From assembly GCA_028874215.1 (NCBI GenBank), contig JAPPLF010000022.1, positions 1 to 64,000 on the forward strand: a DNA stretch of 64,000 bases, read 5' to 3'. The notes beneath the pieces are model-generated. The model did not search any database and was not told the DNA's origin. It saw only the letters and a program-made list of their open reading frames with translations. Positions within the stretch are counted from its first letter, which is position 1; each line of letters begins with the position of its first letter. The DNA comes from Acidobacteriota bacterium. GTDB lineage: Bacteria; Acidobacteriota; UBA6911; RPQK01; JAJDTT01. Positions 16,006 to 24,723 of this stretch are shown here, in pieces. Made by a program: the position numbers and the translations under genes.

Positions 16006-17939
16006 CAGCCGATCACGCTAAAGAGATACAGGAAGACCAATGCGGCCCCGGTCACGATCCACGCCGCGTAGGTGCGGGTGTTCCCACTCTGCATCCGCGT
16101 CGCAACGCCGCTCCATCGCCGAAACAGGGAGGCGGTGCCGTTGACCGCCCCGTCCACGACGCCCACGTCGACGATTCTCCACAGCACCCGGCGGGACAGC
16201 GCCTTGAGACCGCCGACCACGAAAAGGGAATAGGCCTCGTCGATCCGGAACTGCCGCAGGAGCGTGCCGTGGAGCGCCGGAAACCGGTCGGCCAACCGCC
16301 GGGGGAGAGACCGGTCCCGGGCGTAGAGCCGGTAGGCCAGGCCGGCGCCAAACAGGCTGATGGCCAGGGCCGCGCCACCCGCCAACAACTCCATGCTGTG
16401 GGAGGCGTGGCTCCCGGAGACGCCGTGGTCGTAGGAGTGCCGGAACACGGGCGCCAGGAACTGATCCAACCGGTGGTCGCCCAGGTAAGCCGGCAGACCG
16501 GCGAATCCGGCGACCGCCGCCGCCCCGGCCAGTATGGTCAGGGGCGTGGTGACGGCGGTTCCCGCTTCCGCGCCGGATTCCTCGTGGCCGTGCGCGGGCG
16601 ATCCGTAGAAGGCCAGGAACATGAGCCGGCACATGTAGAAGGCGGTGAGGCCGGCCACCACCAGGCCCGCCACCCAGAAGACCGGATGCCCCAGGGGACT
16701 GTCGAGGGCTCTCCACAGGATCTCGTCCTTGGAGAAGAACCCGGACAGGGGGAAAATTCCGGCCAGGGCCGCGGTCCCCACCCACATGGTCCAACAGGTC
16801 ACTCTCAGGGAGTTCTTCAGACCCCCCATGCGGAACAGGTCCAGTTCGTGGTGAAGCCTCAGCAGGACGCTCCCCGCCCCCAGGAAGAGCAGGGCTTTGA
16901 AGAAGGCGTGGGTGAACAGGTGGAAAATCCCGGTGCTGAAAGCGCCCACTCCCAGCGCCATGAACATGTAGCCCAGCTGGCTGATGGTGGAGTAGGCCAG
17001 GACCTTCTTGATGTCCCGTTGGACCAGCGCCGTGAGGGCCGCCAGGAGGGCCGTCAAGACTCCGACGACGGCTACCAGCAGGAGCACGTCGGGGGCCCGG
17101 CTGTAGAGTGCGGCCGACCGCACCACCAGGTAGACGCCCGCGGTCACCATGGTGGCGGCGTGGATCAGGGCGCTCACCGGAGTGGGTCCCTCCATGGCGT
17201 CTGGCAGCCAGACCTGAAGCGGGATCTGGGCGCTCTTGCCCGTCGCCCCCAGGAACAGAAGCAGAGTGATTGCCGCCAGGACGGTGAAGCCGCTCTCGGG
17301 CTGGGGATGGGTCCGGCTCACGGTTTCGAAGAGGGAGCCGAACTCCAGGGTCCCGAAGGTCTTGAAGATGAGAAAGACGCCCAGGAGAAAACAGGCGTCT
17401 CCCACCCGATTCACCACGAAGGCCTTCTTGGCCGCATCGCCGGCGCTCTTCCGCTCGATGTAGTAGCCGATCAGGAGATAGGAGCAGAGGCCCACCCCTT
17501 CCCATCCCACGAACAGCAGCAGGTAGTTTCCCGCCATCACCAGCAGGGACATCATGAAGACGAAGAGGTTCAGATAGGAGAAATAGCGGTACAGACCCGT
17601 CTCGCCCTCCATGTAGGCGGTGGAGTAGACGTGAATCAGGAATCCGACCCCCGTGATGACCAGGAGCATGACCATGGAGAGAGGGTCCAGCAGGAAGCTG
17701 CACTCGGCGGTGAAGGTCCCCGCCTGAATCCAGGTGAAGAGGCGGTGGACGATCTGCTGCTCCTCGGCCGGCAGCCGGATGAACTCGGCGAAGACGGCCA
17801 GCAGAAACAGAAAGCTGGCTCCGGTGGCCGCGCAGCCGGCGCCGGAGACGATGCGATCCGGCAGCCGTTTCCCCGCCAGGCCGTTGAACAGGAAACCGGC
17901 GAGGGGAGGGACCAGGGCCAGCCAGAAATACTCGATCAT
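16005..17939 (-). CDS. nuoL: NADH-quinone oxidoreductase subunit L
   Basis: 644 aa, the largest proton-pumping membrane subunit of complex I, with the long C-terminal lateral helix. Conserved features include FVGWEGVGLCSYLLIGYY, QVWLPDAMEGPTPVSALIHAATMVTAG and DIKKVLAYSTISQLGYMF. The start ATG lies three bases after the nuoK stop. Length is typical for NuoL. Confidence 0.96.
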   Translation of the reverse strand: MIEYFWLALVPPLAGFLFNGLAGKRLPDRIVSGAGCAATGASFLFLLAVFAEFIRLPAEEQQIVHRLFTWIQAGTFTAECSFLLDPLSMVMLLVITGVGFLIHVYSTAYMEGETGLYRYFSYLNLFVFMMSLLVMAGNYLLLFVGWEGVGLCSYLLIGYYIERKSAGDAAKKAFVVNRVGDACFLLGVFLIFKTFGTLEFGSLFETVSRTHPQPESGFTVLAAITLLLFLGATGKSAQIPLQVWLPDAMEGPTPVSALIHAATMVTAGVYLVVRSAALYSRAPDVLLLVAVVGVLTALLAALTALVQRDIKKVLAYSTISQLGYMFMALGVGAFSTGIFHLFTHAFFKALLFLGAGSVLLRLHHELDLFRMGGLKNSLRVTCWTMWVGTAALAGIFPLSGFFSKDEILWRALDSPLGHPVFWVAGLVVAGLTAFYMCRLMFLAFYGSPAHGHEESGAEAGTAVTTPLTILAGAAAVAGFAGLPAYLGDHRLDQFLAPVFRHSYDHGVSGSHASHSMELLAGGAALAISLFGAGLAYRLYARDRSLPRRLADRFPALHGTLLRQFRIDEAYSLFVVGGLKALSRRVLWRIVDVGVVDGAVNGTASLFRRWSGVATRMQSGNTRTYAAWIVTGAALVFLYLFSVIG

Positions 17940-17941
17940 GG

Positions 17942-18250
17942 TCAGCCCTGCAGCTTGTTGACGGAGTCGATGTCAAGGGTCTGGGAATGCCGGTCGAGAC
18001 CCAGGATCAGCGCCAGACCCACCGCCGCCTCCGCCGCGGCTACGGTCATGACGAAGAAGACGAAGATGTGGGCGTCCACCTGGTTCAACGTCCGCGCGTA
18101 GGCCAGAAACGTCAGGTTGACGGCATTGAGCATCAGTTCCACCGACATGAACATGGTGATGACGTTGCGTCTGACAACGAAGCCGGCGACGCCGATGACG
18201 AAGAGAACCGCGCCCAGCGCCAGGTAGTGAGAGGCAGGGACCATACCCAT
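17942..18250 (-). CDS. nuoK: NADH-quinone oxidoreductase subunit K
   Basis: 102 aa, three transmembrane helices. The two membrane Glu residues essential for proton transfer are present in MFMSVELMLNAVNL and VAAAEAAVGLAL. ATG at 18250 overlaps the nuoJ stop by one base (TGATG); the second ATG at 18244 (MVPASHYL) matches the commonest family start and is an equally good choice. Confidence 0.94.
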   Translation of the reverse strand: MGMVPASHYLALGAVLFVIGVAGFVVRRNVITMFMSVELMLNAVNLTFLAYARTLNQVDAHIFVFFVMTVAAAEAAVGLALILGLDRHSQTLDIDSVNKLQG

Positions 18251-18747
18251 CAATCGGGACGATGCTTGACCAGGACGACGGCGCCCAGAATGGCCACCAG
18301 GATCAGGATGGAGGTGACCTCGAAGGGGAGCAGGTAGTCCTGGAAGAGAATATGGGCGATTCGTTTCGGACCTTCGCCCGAGCCGAGCGGGTCGCCTGAT
18401 CCCCGGGGGCTCCACGCCGGGAAGACGCGCAGCAGGACAAACCCCAGAAAGGCGGCCGCAGGCAACGCGGCCAAGGCCGTTTTCTTGAACCGGTCGGGCC
18501 CGAACCTCTCGGACTGCGGATCCAGCAGCATGATCACGAACAGGAACAGGACCATGATGGCCCCGGCGTAAACGATGACCTGCAGCGCGGCGACGAGGGC
18601 GGCTCCCAACTGAAAATAGAGAACGGCCAGAGCGCCGAAGCAGACGATCAGGGAGAAGGCGCTGTAGACGGCGCGCTGCTGGAGCACGACGAGAAGGGCC
18701 GAGCCGACGGCTACGGCTGCGAAGACGTAAAAGACGATCTGCTCCAC
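18250..18747 (-). CDS. nuoJ: NADH-quinone oxidoreductase subunit J
   Basis: 165 aa, five predicted membrane helices, including the conserved ALQVIVYAGAIMVLFLFVIMLL helix. The start is GTG 18747, chosen for a strong GGGGGAG ribosome site and because the family begins at this hydrophobic helix; the frame stays open further upstream without any coding signal. First gene of nuoJKLMN-greA. Subunits A to I are not in the window; a promoter directly upstream shows that J to N form a separate transcription unit. Confidence 0.92.
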   Translation of the reverse strand: MEQIVFYVFAAVAVGSALLVVLQQRAVYSAFSLIVCFGALAVLYFQLGAALVAALQVIVYAGAIMVLFLFVIMLLDPQSERFGPDRFKKTALAALPAAAFLGFVLLRVFPAWSPRGSGDPLGSGEGPKRIAHILFQDYLLPFEVTSILILVAILGAVVLVKHRPD

Positions 18748-18775
18748 ACTTGGCTCCCCCGCTTGCGGAAAATGA

Positions 18776-18804
18776 ATCTTAGTGAAGGGCCCGGATGGTG
18801 TCAA
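18776..18804 (-). promoter_or_regulatory. Promoter of nuoJKLMN-greA
   Basis: On the minus strand TTGACA (18799-18804) is followed by a 17-bp spacer and TAAGAT (18776-18781). This is a perfect -35 with optimal spacing and a four-of-six -10. The nuoJ GTG is at 18747, leaving about 22 nt of leader containing its ribosome site. This is the clearest promoter in the window. Confidence 0.75.
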
Positions 18805-18972
18805 CGAACGGACCCGATCCCGGGGCCATCGCCAGTATTGGCATCCGGCCCTCAACTCCGGGCCCAAGGCATACCTGGTTGGTGATCCCCCGTAGGGAGG
18901 ACGGGCCAGATCAGTGTTCTCCCGTGTTGCCTGGGGCGGCATTTCGCTCCCTGTGTCTGAGTATCGCGGGGT

Positions 18973-18984
18973 CGTAGTAGACTG
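18973..18984 (+). promoter_or_regulatory. Shared promoter-like 12-mer upstream of the phosphodiesterase gene
   Basis: CGTAGTAGACTG lies 56 bases upstream of the phosphodiesterase start. The identical 12-mer precedes thiSG (24944) and bioB (55477, minus). TAGACT within it is a -10-like hexamer. No -35 with proper spacing is evident. It sits in the 293-base divergent spacer between nuoJ and the phosphodiesterase, which otherwise holds only the nuoJ promoter. Confidence 0.4.
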
Positions 18985-19040
18985 AACGGCAATATGCGAG
19001 CCGGCAACGCTGTCCGCACAACCGATACGCGGCAGGCGCC

Positions 19041-21023
19041 ATGACCTGGAATCGGGTGGGACTCGTTCTGATGGTCCTTCTGGGCGCATTCTGTACACCC
19101 GCCCCCAGGCAACCCGGCTTCAAGGTCGTGGTCCTGGGCTTCGACGGCGTGGACCCCGATCTGGTGGATCAATGGATCGAAGAGCTTCCCACCATCCGCC
19201 GCCTGGGGGAGCAGGGGACCCTGTCGACCCTGGGCACCACCAACCCTCCCGAGTCCCCCGTGGCTTGGGCCAGCTTCGCCACCGGACTCAATCCGGGCCG
19301 GCACGGAATCTTCGACTTCCTCCGCCGGGACCCCGCCACCTACATGCCCGACATCGGCCTCGTGAAGGTGGAAAAGCCCCGCTTTCTGTTCAAGACCATC
19401 CCCATCCGGGGAGCGCGGGTGACCAACAACCGCAAGGGCGTTCCCTACTGGGAGCAATTGGACCGGGGCGGCATCGTCACCGCCAATCTGCGGCTTCCCC
19501 TGGAGTTTCCGCCCCGGTCCCTCGACCACGGGACCACTCTGTCGGGGCTCGGCGTGCCCGATGTCCGGGGGACGTGGGGGACCTACTTCTACCTCTCCAC
19601 CGACGTGAGCCGCTGGGATCTGCAGGATACCGAGTTCGGCGGCCGGGTGATTCGGCTGGAGGGAGAGGACGGACGTTTTCAGGCGCTGATCGACGGACCC
19701 GCCGACCCCAGAGAGGAGGAACTGGTCCGGCTGACGATTCCGCTGTCGGTGGAGTTGGACCCGCAGTCGACTGCCCTGACGATCAGGCTCCAGGATCAGG
19801 AAGAGGAGGTCGACGAGGGGCAGTGGAGCGACTGGTTCCGTTTCGTCTTTTCTGCGGGACCTCTGGTCAAGATCCGGGGCATCAGCCGTTTCTATGTCCT
19901 GGAGACGTTCCCCGAAGTGAGGCTCTACCTGATGCCCATCAGTCTCGATCCGGCCGGTCCCGTTCTGCCCCTCTCGACTCCGGCCGGTTACTCGGGTGAC
20001 CTCGCCTCCTGGCTCGCCCCGTTCAAGACCCTGGGTTGGATCCATGAGACCTGGGGCCTCAACGAAGAGCAGATCGACGAGCAGGTCTTTCTTGAGGACC
20101 TCTTCCGCAACATGAACCATCTGGAGCGGCTCCTGATGCACGAGCTGGACCGGGGTGAAGCCTCCCTGTACACGGCCGTCTTCACGGCCACCGACAGCGC
20201 CGCACACATGTTCTACCGCTTCATCGATCCCCAACATCCCCGTTACGACGCGAAGGGAGCTCAGGCCTACGGCAGAGCCGTGTTGAACGTCTACCGGAAG
20301 ATGGACTCTATCGTCTCCCAGGTCGTGGAGCGCCTGGACCCCCAGGATCTGCTGCTGGTGGTTTCCGATCATGGGTTTCATTCCTGGCGCAAGGAATTCA
20401 ACACCAACACCTGGCTTTTGGAGAATGGGTTCCTGGTTCTCAAAGGCGTCCGGGCCGACACCGATCTGAAGCGGCTGGAGCAGGTCTATCGCGGCGGGAG
20501 CTTCTTCCCCAACGTCGACTGGAGCAGGACCCAAGCGTATGCCCTGGGCCTGGGCCATATCTACGTGAACCTGAAGGGGCGGGAGGGTCAGGGCATCGTC
20601 GATCCCGGCCGCGACTACATGGATCTGGTCCGGGACATTTCTCGGGAAATTCTCGAGTATCGAGACCCGGAAACCGGAGAAGCGGTGGTGCAGAACGCAT
20701 ATTTCAGGGAAGACATCTACTCCGGCGATGAAATCGAGCATGCCGGGGATATCCAACTCAGCTTCCGATCCGGTTACCGGACTTCGTGGCAGACGGCCCT
20801 GGGCGCCGTGCCGGAGCACGTCCTCGTCGCCAACCTCAGGAAATGGAGCGGTGACCACTGCGCCTCCGATTTTTCGGACACCGAGGGCTTCGCCGTCTCC
20901 AATCGCAAGATACTTTCGGAGAATCTGCACATCATGGACGTGGCGCCGACGCTGTACCGGTTGTTTCAGGTCGAGGATCCCGGACCCCTGGACGGCCGGG
21001 CCTGGGCGTTCGAATCGCCATGA
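19041..21023 (+). CDS. Type I phosphodiesterase / alkaline phosphatase-superfamily lipoprotein
   Basis: 660 aa exported metallo-phosphoesterase. Signal peptide MTWNRVGLVLMVLLGAF ends at C18, a lipobox-like site. Metal ligands and nucleophile of the nucleotide pyrophosphatase/phosphodiesterase family are visible: GFDGVDPD, the Ser/Thr region PVAWASFATGLNPGRHGIFDF, TDSAAHMFYRF, VSDHGFHSW and a late WSGDHCASD. The substrate is unknown; relatives hydrolyse nucleotide or lipid phosphodiesters. Its stop overlaps the SDR gene start by four bases. The co-transcribed genes act on prenyl lipids, so a lipid substrate is my guess. Confidence 0.88.
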   Translation: MTWNRVGLVLMVLLGAFCTPAPRQPGFKVVVLGFDGVDPDLVDQWIEELPTIRRLGEQGTLSTLGTTNPPESPVAWASFATGLNPGRHGIFDFLRRDPATYMPDIGLVKVEKPRFLFKTIPIRGARVTNNRKGVPYWEQLDRGGIVTANLRLPLEFPPRSLDHGTTLSGLGVPDVRGTWGTYFYLSTDVSRWDLQDTEFGGRVIRLEGEDGRFQALIDGPADPREEELVRLTIPLSVELDPQSTALTIRLQDQEEEVDEGQWSDWFRFVFSAGPLVKIRGISRFYVLETFPEVRLYLMPISLDPAGPVLPLSTPAGYSGDLASWLAPFKTLGWIHETWGLNEEQIDEQVFLEDLFRNMNHLERLLMHELDRGEASLYTAVFTATDSAAHMFYRFIDPQHPRYDAKGAQAYGRAVLNVYRKMDSIVSQVVERLDPQDLLLVVSDHGFHSWRKEFNTNTWLLENGFLVLKGVRADTDLKRLEQVYRGGSFFPNVDWSRTQAYALGLGHIYVNLKGREGQGIVDPGRDYMDLVRDISREILEYRDPETGEAVVQNAYFREDIYSGDEIEHAGDIQLSFRSGYRTSWQTALGAVPEHVLVANLRKWSGDHCASDFSDTEGFAVSNRKILSENLHIMDVAPTLYRLFQVEDPGPLDGRAWAFESP

Positions 21024-21943
21024 GGTGCCTGGTTACGGGCGGGACAGGCTTCCTGGGGAGCGTTCTGGTGCGCAGGCTCCGGGAGCTGGGGCACCAGGTG
21101 ACCGTCGCTTCACGGTCCCGGGGCCAGGACGTGACCCGTGTTTCCACCCTGGAGCCGTGCTTCCGGGAGATCCAGGCGGTGTTTCACCTGGCTGCCCTGG
21201 TGCAGTCCCGGCCCGGCCCATTCCTTCGCGTCAACGTCGACGGGTTGAGAAACGTCCTGGAACTGGCCCGGCGCCATGGGGTTGCCCGGCTGGTCCACGT
21301 CTCCTCCTTCACCGTCTTCGGCCCCAGCGGCGACGGGGTCCATACCGAGGAACGCATGCCGGACCGCAACCGGTTCTTCCACGGGTACGACCAGAGCAAG
21401 TACGAGGCCTTTCGAATGGCCGGCCAGTGGAAGGACCGGCTCTCCATGAACACGGTCTTTCCCACCGTCGTCTACGGCCCCGGGCCGATGACGGAGGGAA
21501 ACCTGCTGGTGCGGCTGCTCCGGCGCTGGAAGAAGCTTCGAATGGCGGCATTGCCGGGCCGCGGGGCTCCTTGTTGGAACTTCGTCTATGTGGACGACGT
21601 CGCCGACGCCCTGATTCGATGCCTGGATGCCGATGCCGGGGAGGACTTCATCCTGGGAGGCGAAAACCGGACGCTCCAGGATCTGTTCGGGACCTTTCGG
21701 AAGGTCGCGGACGTGCCGATGGTTCCCTTGGGCCTCCCGGATCGGCTGTTTCGCGCGGGCGCCCGTTTGGAGGACTGGAGCGCTCGGCTGCGGGGCGCCT
21801 CGCCGTTGCTGGTCCCGTCGACGGCCGAGTTCTTTCTCCGGAACTGGCGATTTTCCTCGGGCAAGGCCGGCGCCCAATTGGGCTACTCGCCCCGCTCCCT
21901 GGAGGAGGGCTTGATCAGCACCAACCGGTGGATGGCTTCGTGA
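21020..21943 (+). CDS. NAD(P)-dependent epimerase/dehydratase-type SDR
   Basis: 307 aa extended short-chain dehydrogenase. Cofactor motif GGTGFLG at residues 7-13, catalytic YDQSK (Tyr/Lys) near residue 128, substrate-side motif NFVYVDDVADAL. Similar to sterol/flavonol-type and sugar epimerase SDRs; the substrate cannot be read from sequence. Overlaps both neighbours (ATGA upstream, GTGA downstream), so it is part of a tightly coupled operon with the phosphodiesterase and the kinase fusion. Confidence 0.88.
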   Translation: MRCLVTGGTGFLGSVLVRRLRELGHQVTVASRSRGQDVTRVSTLEPCFREIQAVFHLAALVQSRPGPFLRVNVDGLRNVLELARRHGVARLVHVSSFTVFGPSGDGVHTEERMPDRNRFFHGYDQSKYEAFRMAGQWKDRLSMNTVFPTVVYGPGPMTEGNLLVRLLRRWKKLRMAALPGRGAPCWNFVYVDDVADALIRCLDADAGEDFILGGENRTLQDLFGTFRKVADVPMVPLGLPDRLFRAGARLEDWSARLRGASPLLVPSTAEFFLRNWRFSSGKAGAQLGYSPRSLEEGLISTNRWMAS

Positions 21944-23271
21944 GGAGCAGAGGCGAGGACCTGAGGCAACTGGAACATGTACTGCCCCTGGCTTTCGCCT
22001 TTCTCCTTCCCTACGTGGACTACAGGCTGATCCTCTGCCTGAGCCTCCTTTCGTTCTTCTATGCCGCGTTCATATCTCCCCGTTGGATCCGGGTGACGAC
22101 CCGCGATTCGGAAGGGGAGGCGGGATTTTCCCCCGGCAAGCTCTACTACGCCTTCGGGATCATGATGCTGCTCATCCTGTTTCGCGAGCGCCTTCATGTC
22201 GCTGCGGCGGTCTGGGCGGTTCTGGCGGTGGGAGACGCCGTTTCCAACCTGGCGGGGCGGCGGTGGCCCTGGGTCCGACTCCCCTACAATCGGGAGAAGA
22301 GCCTGGGCGGTTCCATCGGCTTCTTTCTGGCGGCGGCGGTGGCATCCTGGGTCCTCCTGGTCTGGAACCTGCCGCAAGCAGATGGCAGTTCCAATCTCAA
22401 GCTGGCCGCCTGTTGCATTTTCGGATCGCTGGTCTGCGCTTTGGCCGAGTCGTTGCCGAATCTGGTGGACGACAATCTGGTCATCGTGGTGGTCGGCGCC
22501 GGGATCTTCCCCTTGCTCCTGGACGTCCCCGGCCTGATTCCCGAGTTGTCCGCGCCCTGGTCCCACGCGGTCGGAATCAACTTCCTCCTGGCCGGCCTCG
22601 CCGTGATGGTGGGTTGGATCTCGTGGCGCGGCGCCGCCGCCGGCGTGGTCCTGGGGATCGGCGTCTATCTCTCGGCGGGTCCCGCAGGCTACGTCGTCCT
22701 CTGCCTCTTTTTCTTCCTGGGCGGGTTCAGCACATGGTTGGGGACGGGACGCAAGGAGGCCCTGGGGGTGGCCGAAGAGAATCTGGGGCGGAGAGGCGTC
22801 GCCAACGTCTTGTCCAAGGGTCTGGTGGCCGGCATCCTGGCGCTTTTGTTTTTCTGGACCGACAGCACCGTGGCGCGGGTGGCCTACACCGGCGCCCTGG
22901 CCGCCGCCGCCATGGACACGGTCGCTACCGAGATCGGACAGTGGTTGGGACGGGCTCCCCGGGATCTGCGGTCCTTCAAACCGGTTGCCGTGGGGACTCC
23001 CGGCGCCGTTTCACTCGCGGGCACGCTGGCCGGGCTGGTTGCGGCCCTGGCGGTCTCGTCGGTGCCGGCCGTATGGAACTGGATCCCTGCGTCGGCGCTG
23101 CCGGCGTTGGGGGCCGGGGCCATTGCGGGGAATGGAGTCGAGTCCTGGCTGGCCGGCGCCGGGAGGGACGCCCCGGGCCGGCACCAGGTGCTCAACTTGT
23201 ACAATACGCTGGCGGGAGCCTGCGCCAGCGGCGGAATCTGGATCGTGTTGAGTTCCCCTGCAACCCCTTGA
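21940..23271 (+). CDS. Phytol/dolichol kinase-like domain fused to DUF92 (VTE5-VTE6-like) membrane protein
   Basis: 443 aa polytopic membrane protein made of two families. Residues about 1-200 resemble the CTP-dependent phytol/dolichol kinase group, with GDAVSNLAGRR (98-108) and LPYNREKSLGGSIGFF (114-129). Residues about 210-443 are DUF92/TMEM19, with RRGVANVLSKG, AAMDTVATEIGQWLG, GTLAGLVAAL and AGNGVESWLAGAG. In plants and cyanobacteria these two activities (VTE5 phytol kinase, VTE6 phytyl-phosphate kinase) convert free phytol to phytyl-diphosphate. GTG 21940 overlaps the SDR stop (GTGA) with GGTGGA upstream, which fixes the start. The UbiA gene next to it could use the product. The prenyl substrate is inferred. 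Confidence 0.85.
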   Translation: MRSRGEDLRQLEHVLPLAFAFLLPYVDYRLILCLSLLSFFYAAFISPRWIRVTTRDSEGEAGFSPGKLYYAFGIMMLLILFRERLHVAAAVWAVLAVGDAVSNLAGRRWPWVRLPYNREKSLGGSIGFFLAAAVASWVLLVWNLPQADGSSNLKLAACCIFGSLVCALAESLPNLVDDNLVIVVVGAGIFPLLLDVPGLIPELSAPWSHAVGINFLLAGLAVMVGWISWRGAAAGVVLGIGVYLSAGPAGYVVLCLFFFLGGFSTWLGTGRKEALGVAEENLGRRGVANVLSKGLVAGILALLFFWTDSTVARVAYTGALAAAAMDTVATEIGQWLGRAPRDLRSFKPVAVGTPGAVSLAGTLAGLVAALAVSSVPAVWNWIPASALPALGAGAIAGNGVESWLAGAGRDAPGRHQVLNLYNTLAGACASGGIWIVLSSPATP

Positions 23272-23358
23272 AGAATGGAACGCCCCCGAAGGATTCACGA
23301 ACCTGCGGAATCGCTGCCGATGGTCCACGCCTGGCAGGCTTAAAGCACCCGCCGTGTC

Positions 23359-24285
23359 ATGCCTGAATCAATCGTCCGTTACTTCCGGTTCATTCGCCCC
23401 TTCACCCTGCTGGTGCCGGCGTTGGGGATGGTCTGCGGCGCCCTCATGGGACTTTCGGCGGATCCGAAGGGAGTCTCCGATTGGAGCCCGGGGGCCGAGA
23501 CTATCGTTCTGCGGATCGTCGCCGGGGCCGTTCTGGCAGCCGCGTTGAACGCCTTTTCCAACGGGCTCAACCAGATCTTCGACCAGGAGATCGACCGGAT
23601 CAACAAGCCTCACCGCCTGTTGCCCTCGGGCCGCATCTCCGGACCGGAAGCGTGGTGCCTCAGTCTGGCTTTCCTGGTCATCGCCCTGTTGCTGGCCGCC
23701 TGGATCAATCTCCAGTGTTTCTTCGTCGTTCTTGCAGGCGCCCTGGGAACCGTTCTCTACTCGGTGCCCCCGATTCGGACCAAGTCCCGAGGCATCTGGG
23801 CCAACCTGACCATCGCCCTGGTCCGGGGAACGCTGTTGCCGGTGGCCGGTTGGTCCACCGTGAAGCATGTGTTGCAGCCCGAGACCTGGATTCTCGGCGC
23901 GATCCTGGGAGCCTATTTTTTGGGGGCGGTCACGACCAAGGACTTCTCCGACGTGGAGGGGGACCGCCGGGGCGGCTGCCGGACGCTTCCCGTCATCTAT
24001 GGCGTGCAACGGTCGATCCGGATCATCGCTCCTTTCTTCGTCCTGCCGTTTCTGGCCCTCGTCCCCGGCGCGGTCTACGGGCTCCTGTCCGGACGGCCGT
24101 CGCTGCTGGCGGGCCTGGGACTGCTGCTCGCCGGTTGGGGCGGTTGGATCATCCTGCTGCTCGTGAGGTCTTCCCAGGAATGGGAGGGGAATCTGGAATG
24201 GGAGAACCATCCCAGTTGGCGGCAGATGTATCTCCTGACGCTGACGGCCTATATCGGCTTGGCCTCGGCCTATCTGTTGCGCTGA
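23359..24285 (+). CDS. UbiA-family prenyltransferase
   Basis: 308 aa, about nine membrane helices. The first Asp-rich motif NGLNQIFDQEIDRINKPHR carries N71, D75 and D79 (NxxxDxxxD) for prenyl-diphosphate binding. The second motif TKDFSDVEGDRRGGCRTLP is near residue 195. Family members transfer prenyl chains to aromatic quinone precursors, chlorophyllide, haem or glycerol phosphate. Placed 87 bases after the phytol-kinase/DUF92 fusion, which would supply prenyl-diphosphate. Which acceptor it uses cannot be told; homogentisate-type or naphthoate-type quinone formation are the main options given menG 3 kb downstream. The start ATG 23359 has no strong ribosome site. Confidence 0.88.
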   Translation: MPESIVRYFRFIRPFTLLVPALGMVCGALMGLSADPKGVSDWSPGAETIVLRIVAGAVLAAALNAFSNGLNQIFDQEIDRINKPHRLLPSGRISGPEAWCLSLAFLVIALLLAAWINLQCFFVVLAGALGTVLYSVPPIRTKSRGIWANLTIALVRGTLLPVAGWSTVKHVLQPETWILGAILGAYFLGAVTTKDFSDVEGDRRGGCRTLPVIYGVQRSIRIIAPFFVLPFLALVPGAVYGLLSGRPSLLAGLGLLLAGWGGWIILLLVRSSQEWEGNLEWENHPSWRQMYLLTLTAYIGLASAYLLR

Positions 24286-24490
24286 CGGTTCGGGGAAATA
24301 GTCCCGTATCCCATCGGATCTGAGGACGAATTCCCTTCGACAAATGATGCTGGCGCGATACCCTTCGGTTGCCGGTTGCTCCTCTCGTTTCGTATGGAAT
24401 CTGGCGCTGATCGAGATTCGCGCCGAGATCTGCTGCGGGCTGTTATGTTTCTTGAGGCCGTGAGATCCCCAATAACATGGAGGAGACGCC

Positions 24491-24688
24491 ATGGCGAAAA
24501 CGTCACCGAAAACACGCCCGTCAACTGATCATGAACGTCCGCCCGTGTACGTAACGTCAAGGGGTGCCCGCTACGTCAAAGCGGGCGAGTTACTCCGTAG
24601 CAAAAGGGCGCGCGCCGTCATCGACCAAGTGGCGGAACTCGACTTCGAAGCCTCGCGGTATGGTGCATCTCCGAAAAAACGCCAGTAA
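24491..24688 (+). CDS. Small basic hypothetical protein
   Basis: 65 aa, pI high. A good GGAGGAG ribosome site lies five bases before ATG 24491, which supports real translation. The core YVTSRGARYVKAGELLRSKRARAVIDQV reads like a short beta hairpin followed by a helix; the ends are Lys/Arg rich. I do not recognise the family. It lies in a lower-GC 690-base interval between the UbiA and thiSG genes that also contains a truncated frame, suggesting an acquired or decaying segment. The 205 bases before it (24286-24490) hold nothing I can name. Confidence 0.5.
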   Translation: MAKTSPKTRPSTDHERPPVYVTSRGARYVKAGELLRSKRARAVIDQVAELDFEASRYGASPKKRQ

Positions 24689-24723
24689 GAATCGGCGGGT
24701 TCTTCAGTGAGGAACCGTATCCC

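Noticed and set aside
16269-18101. A 610-codon Gln/Gly/Arg/His-rich plus-strand frame over nuoL-nuoK
   Set aside because: Low-complexity antisense reading of membrane-protein genes; no start signal and no homology that I can recognise.
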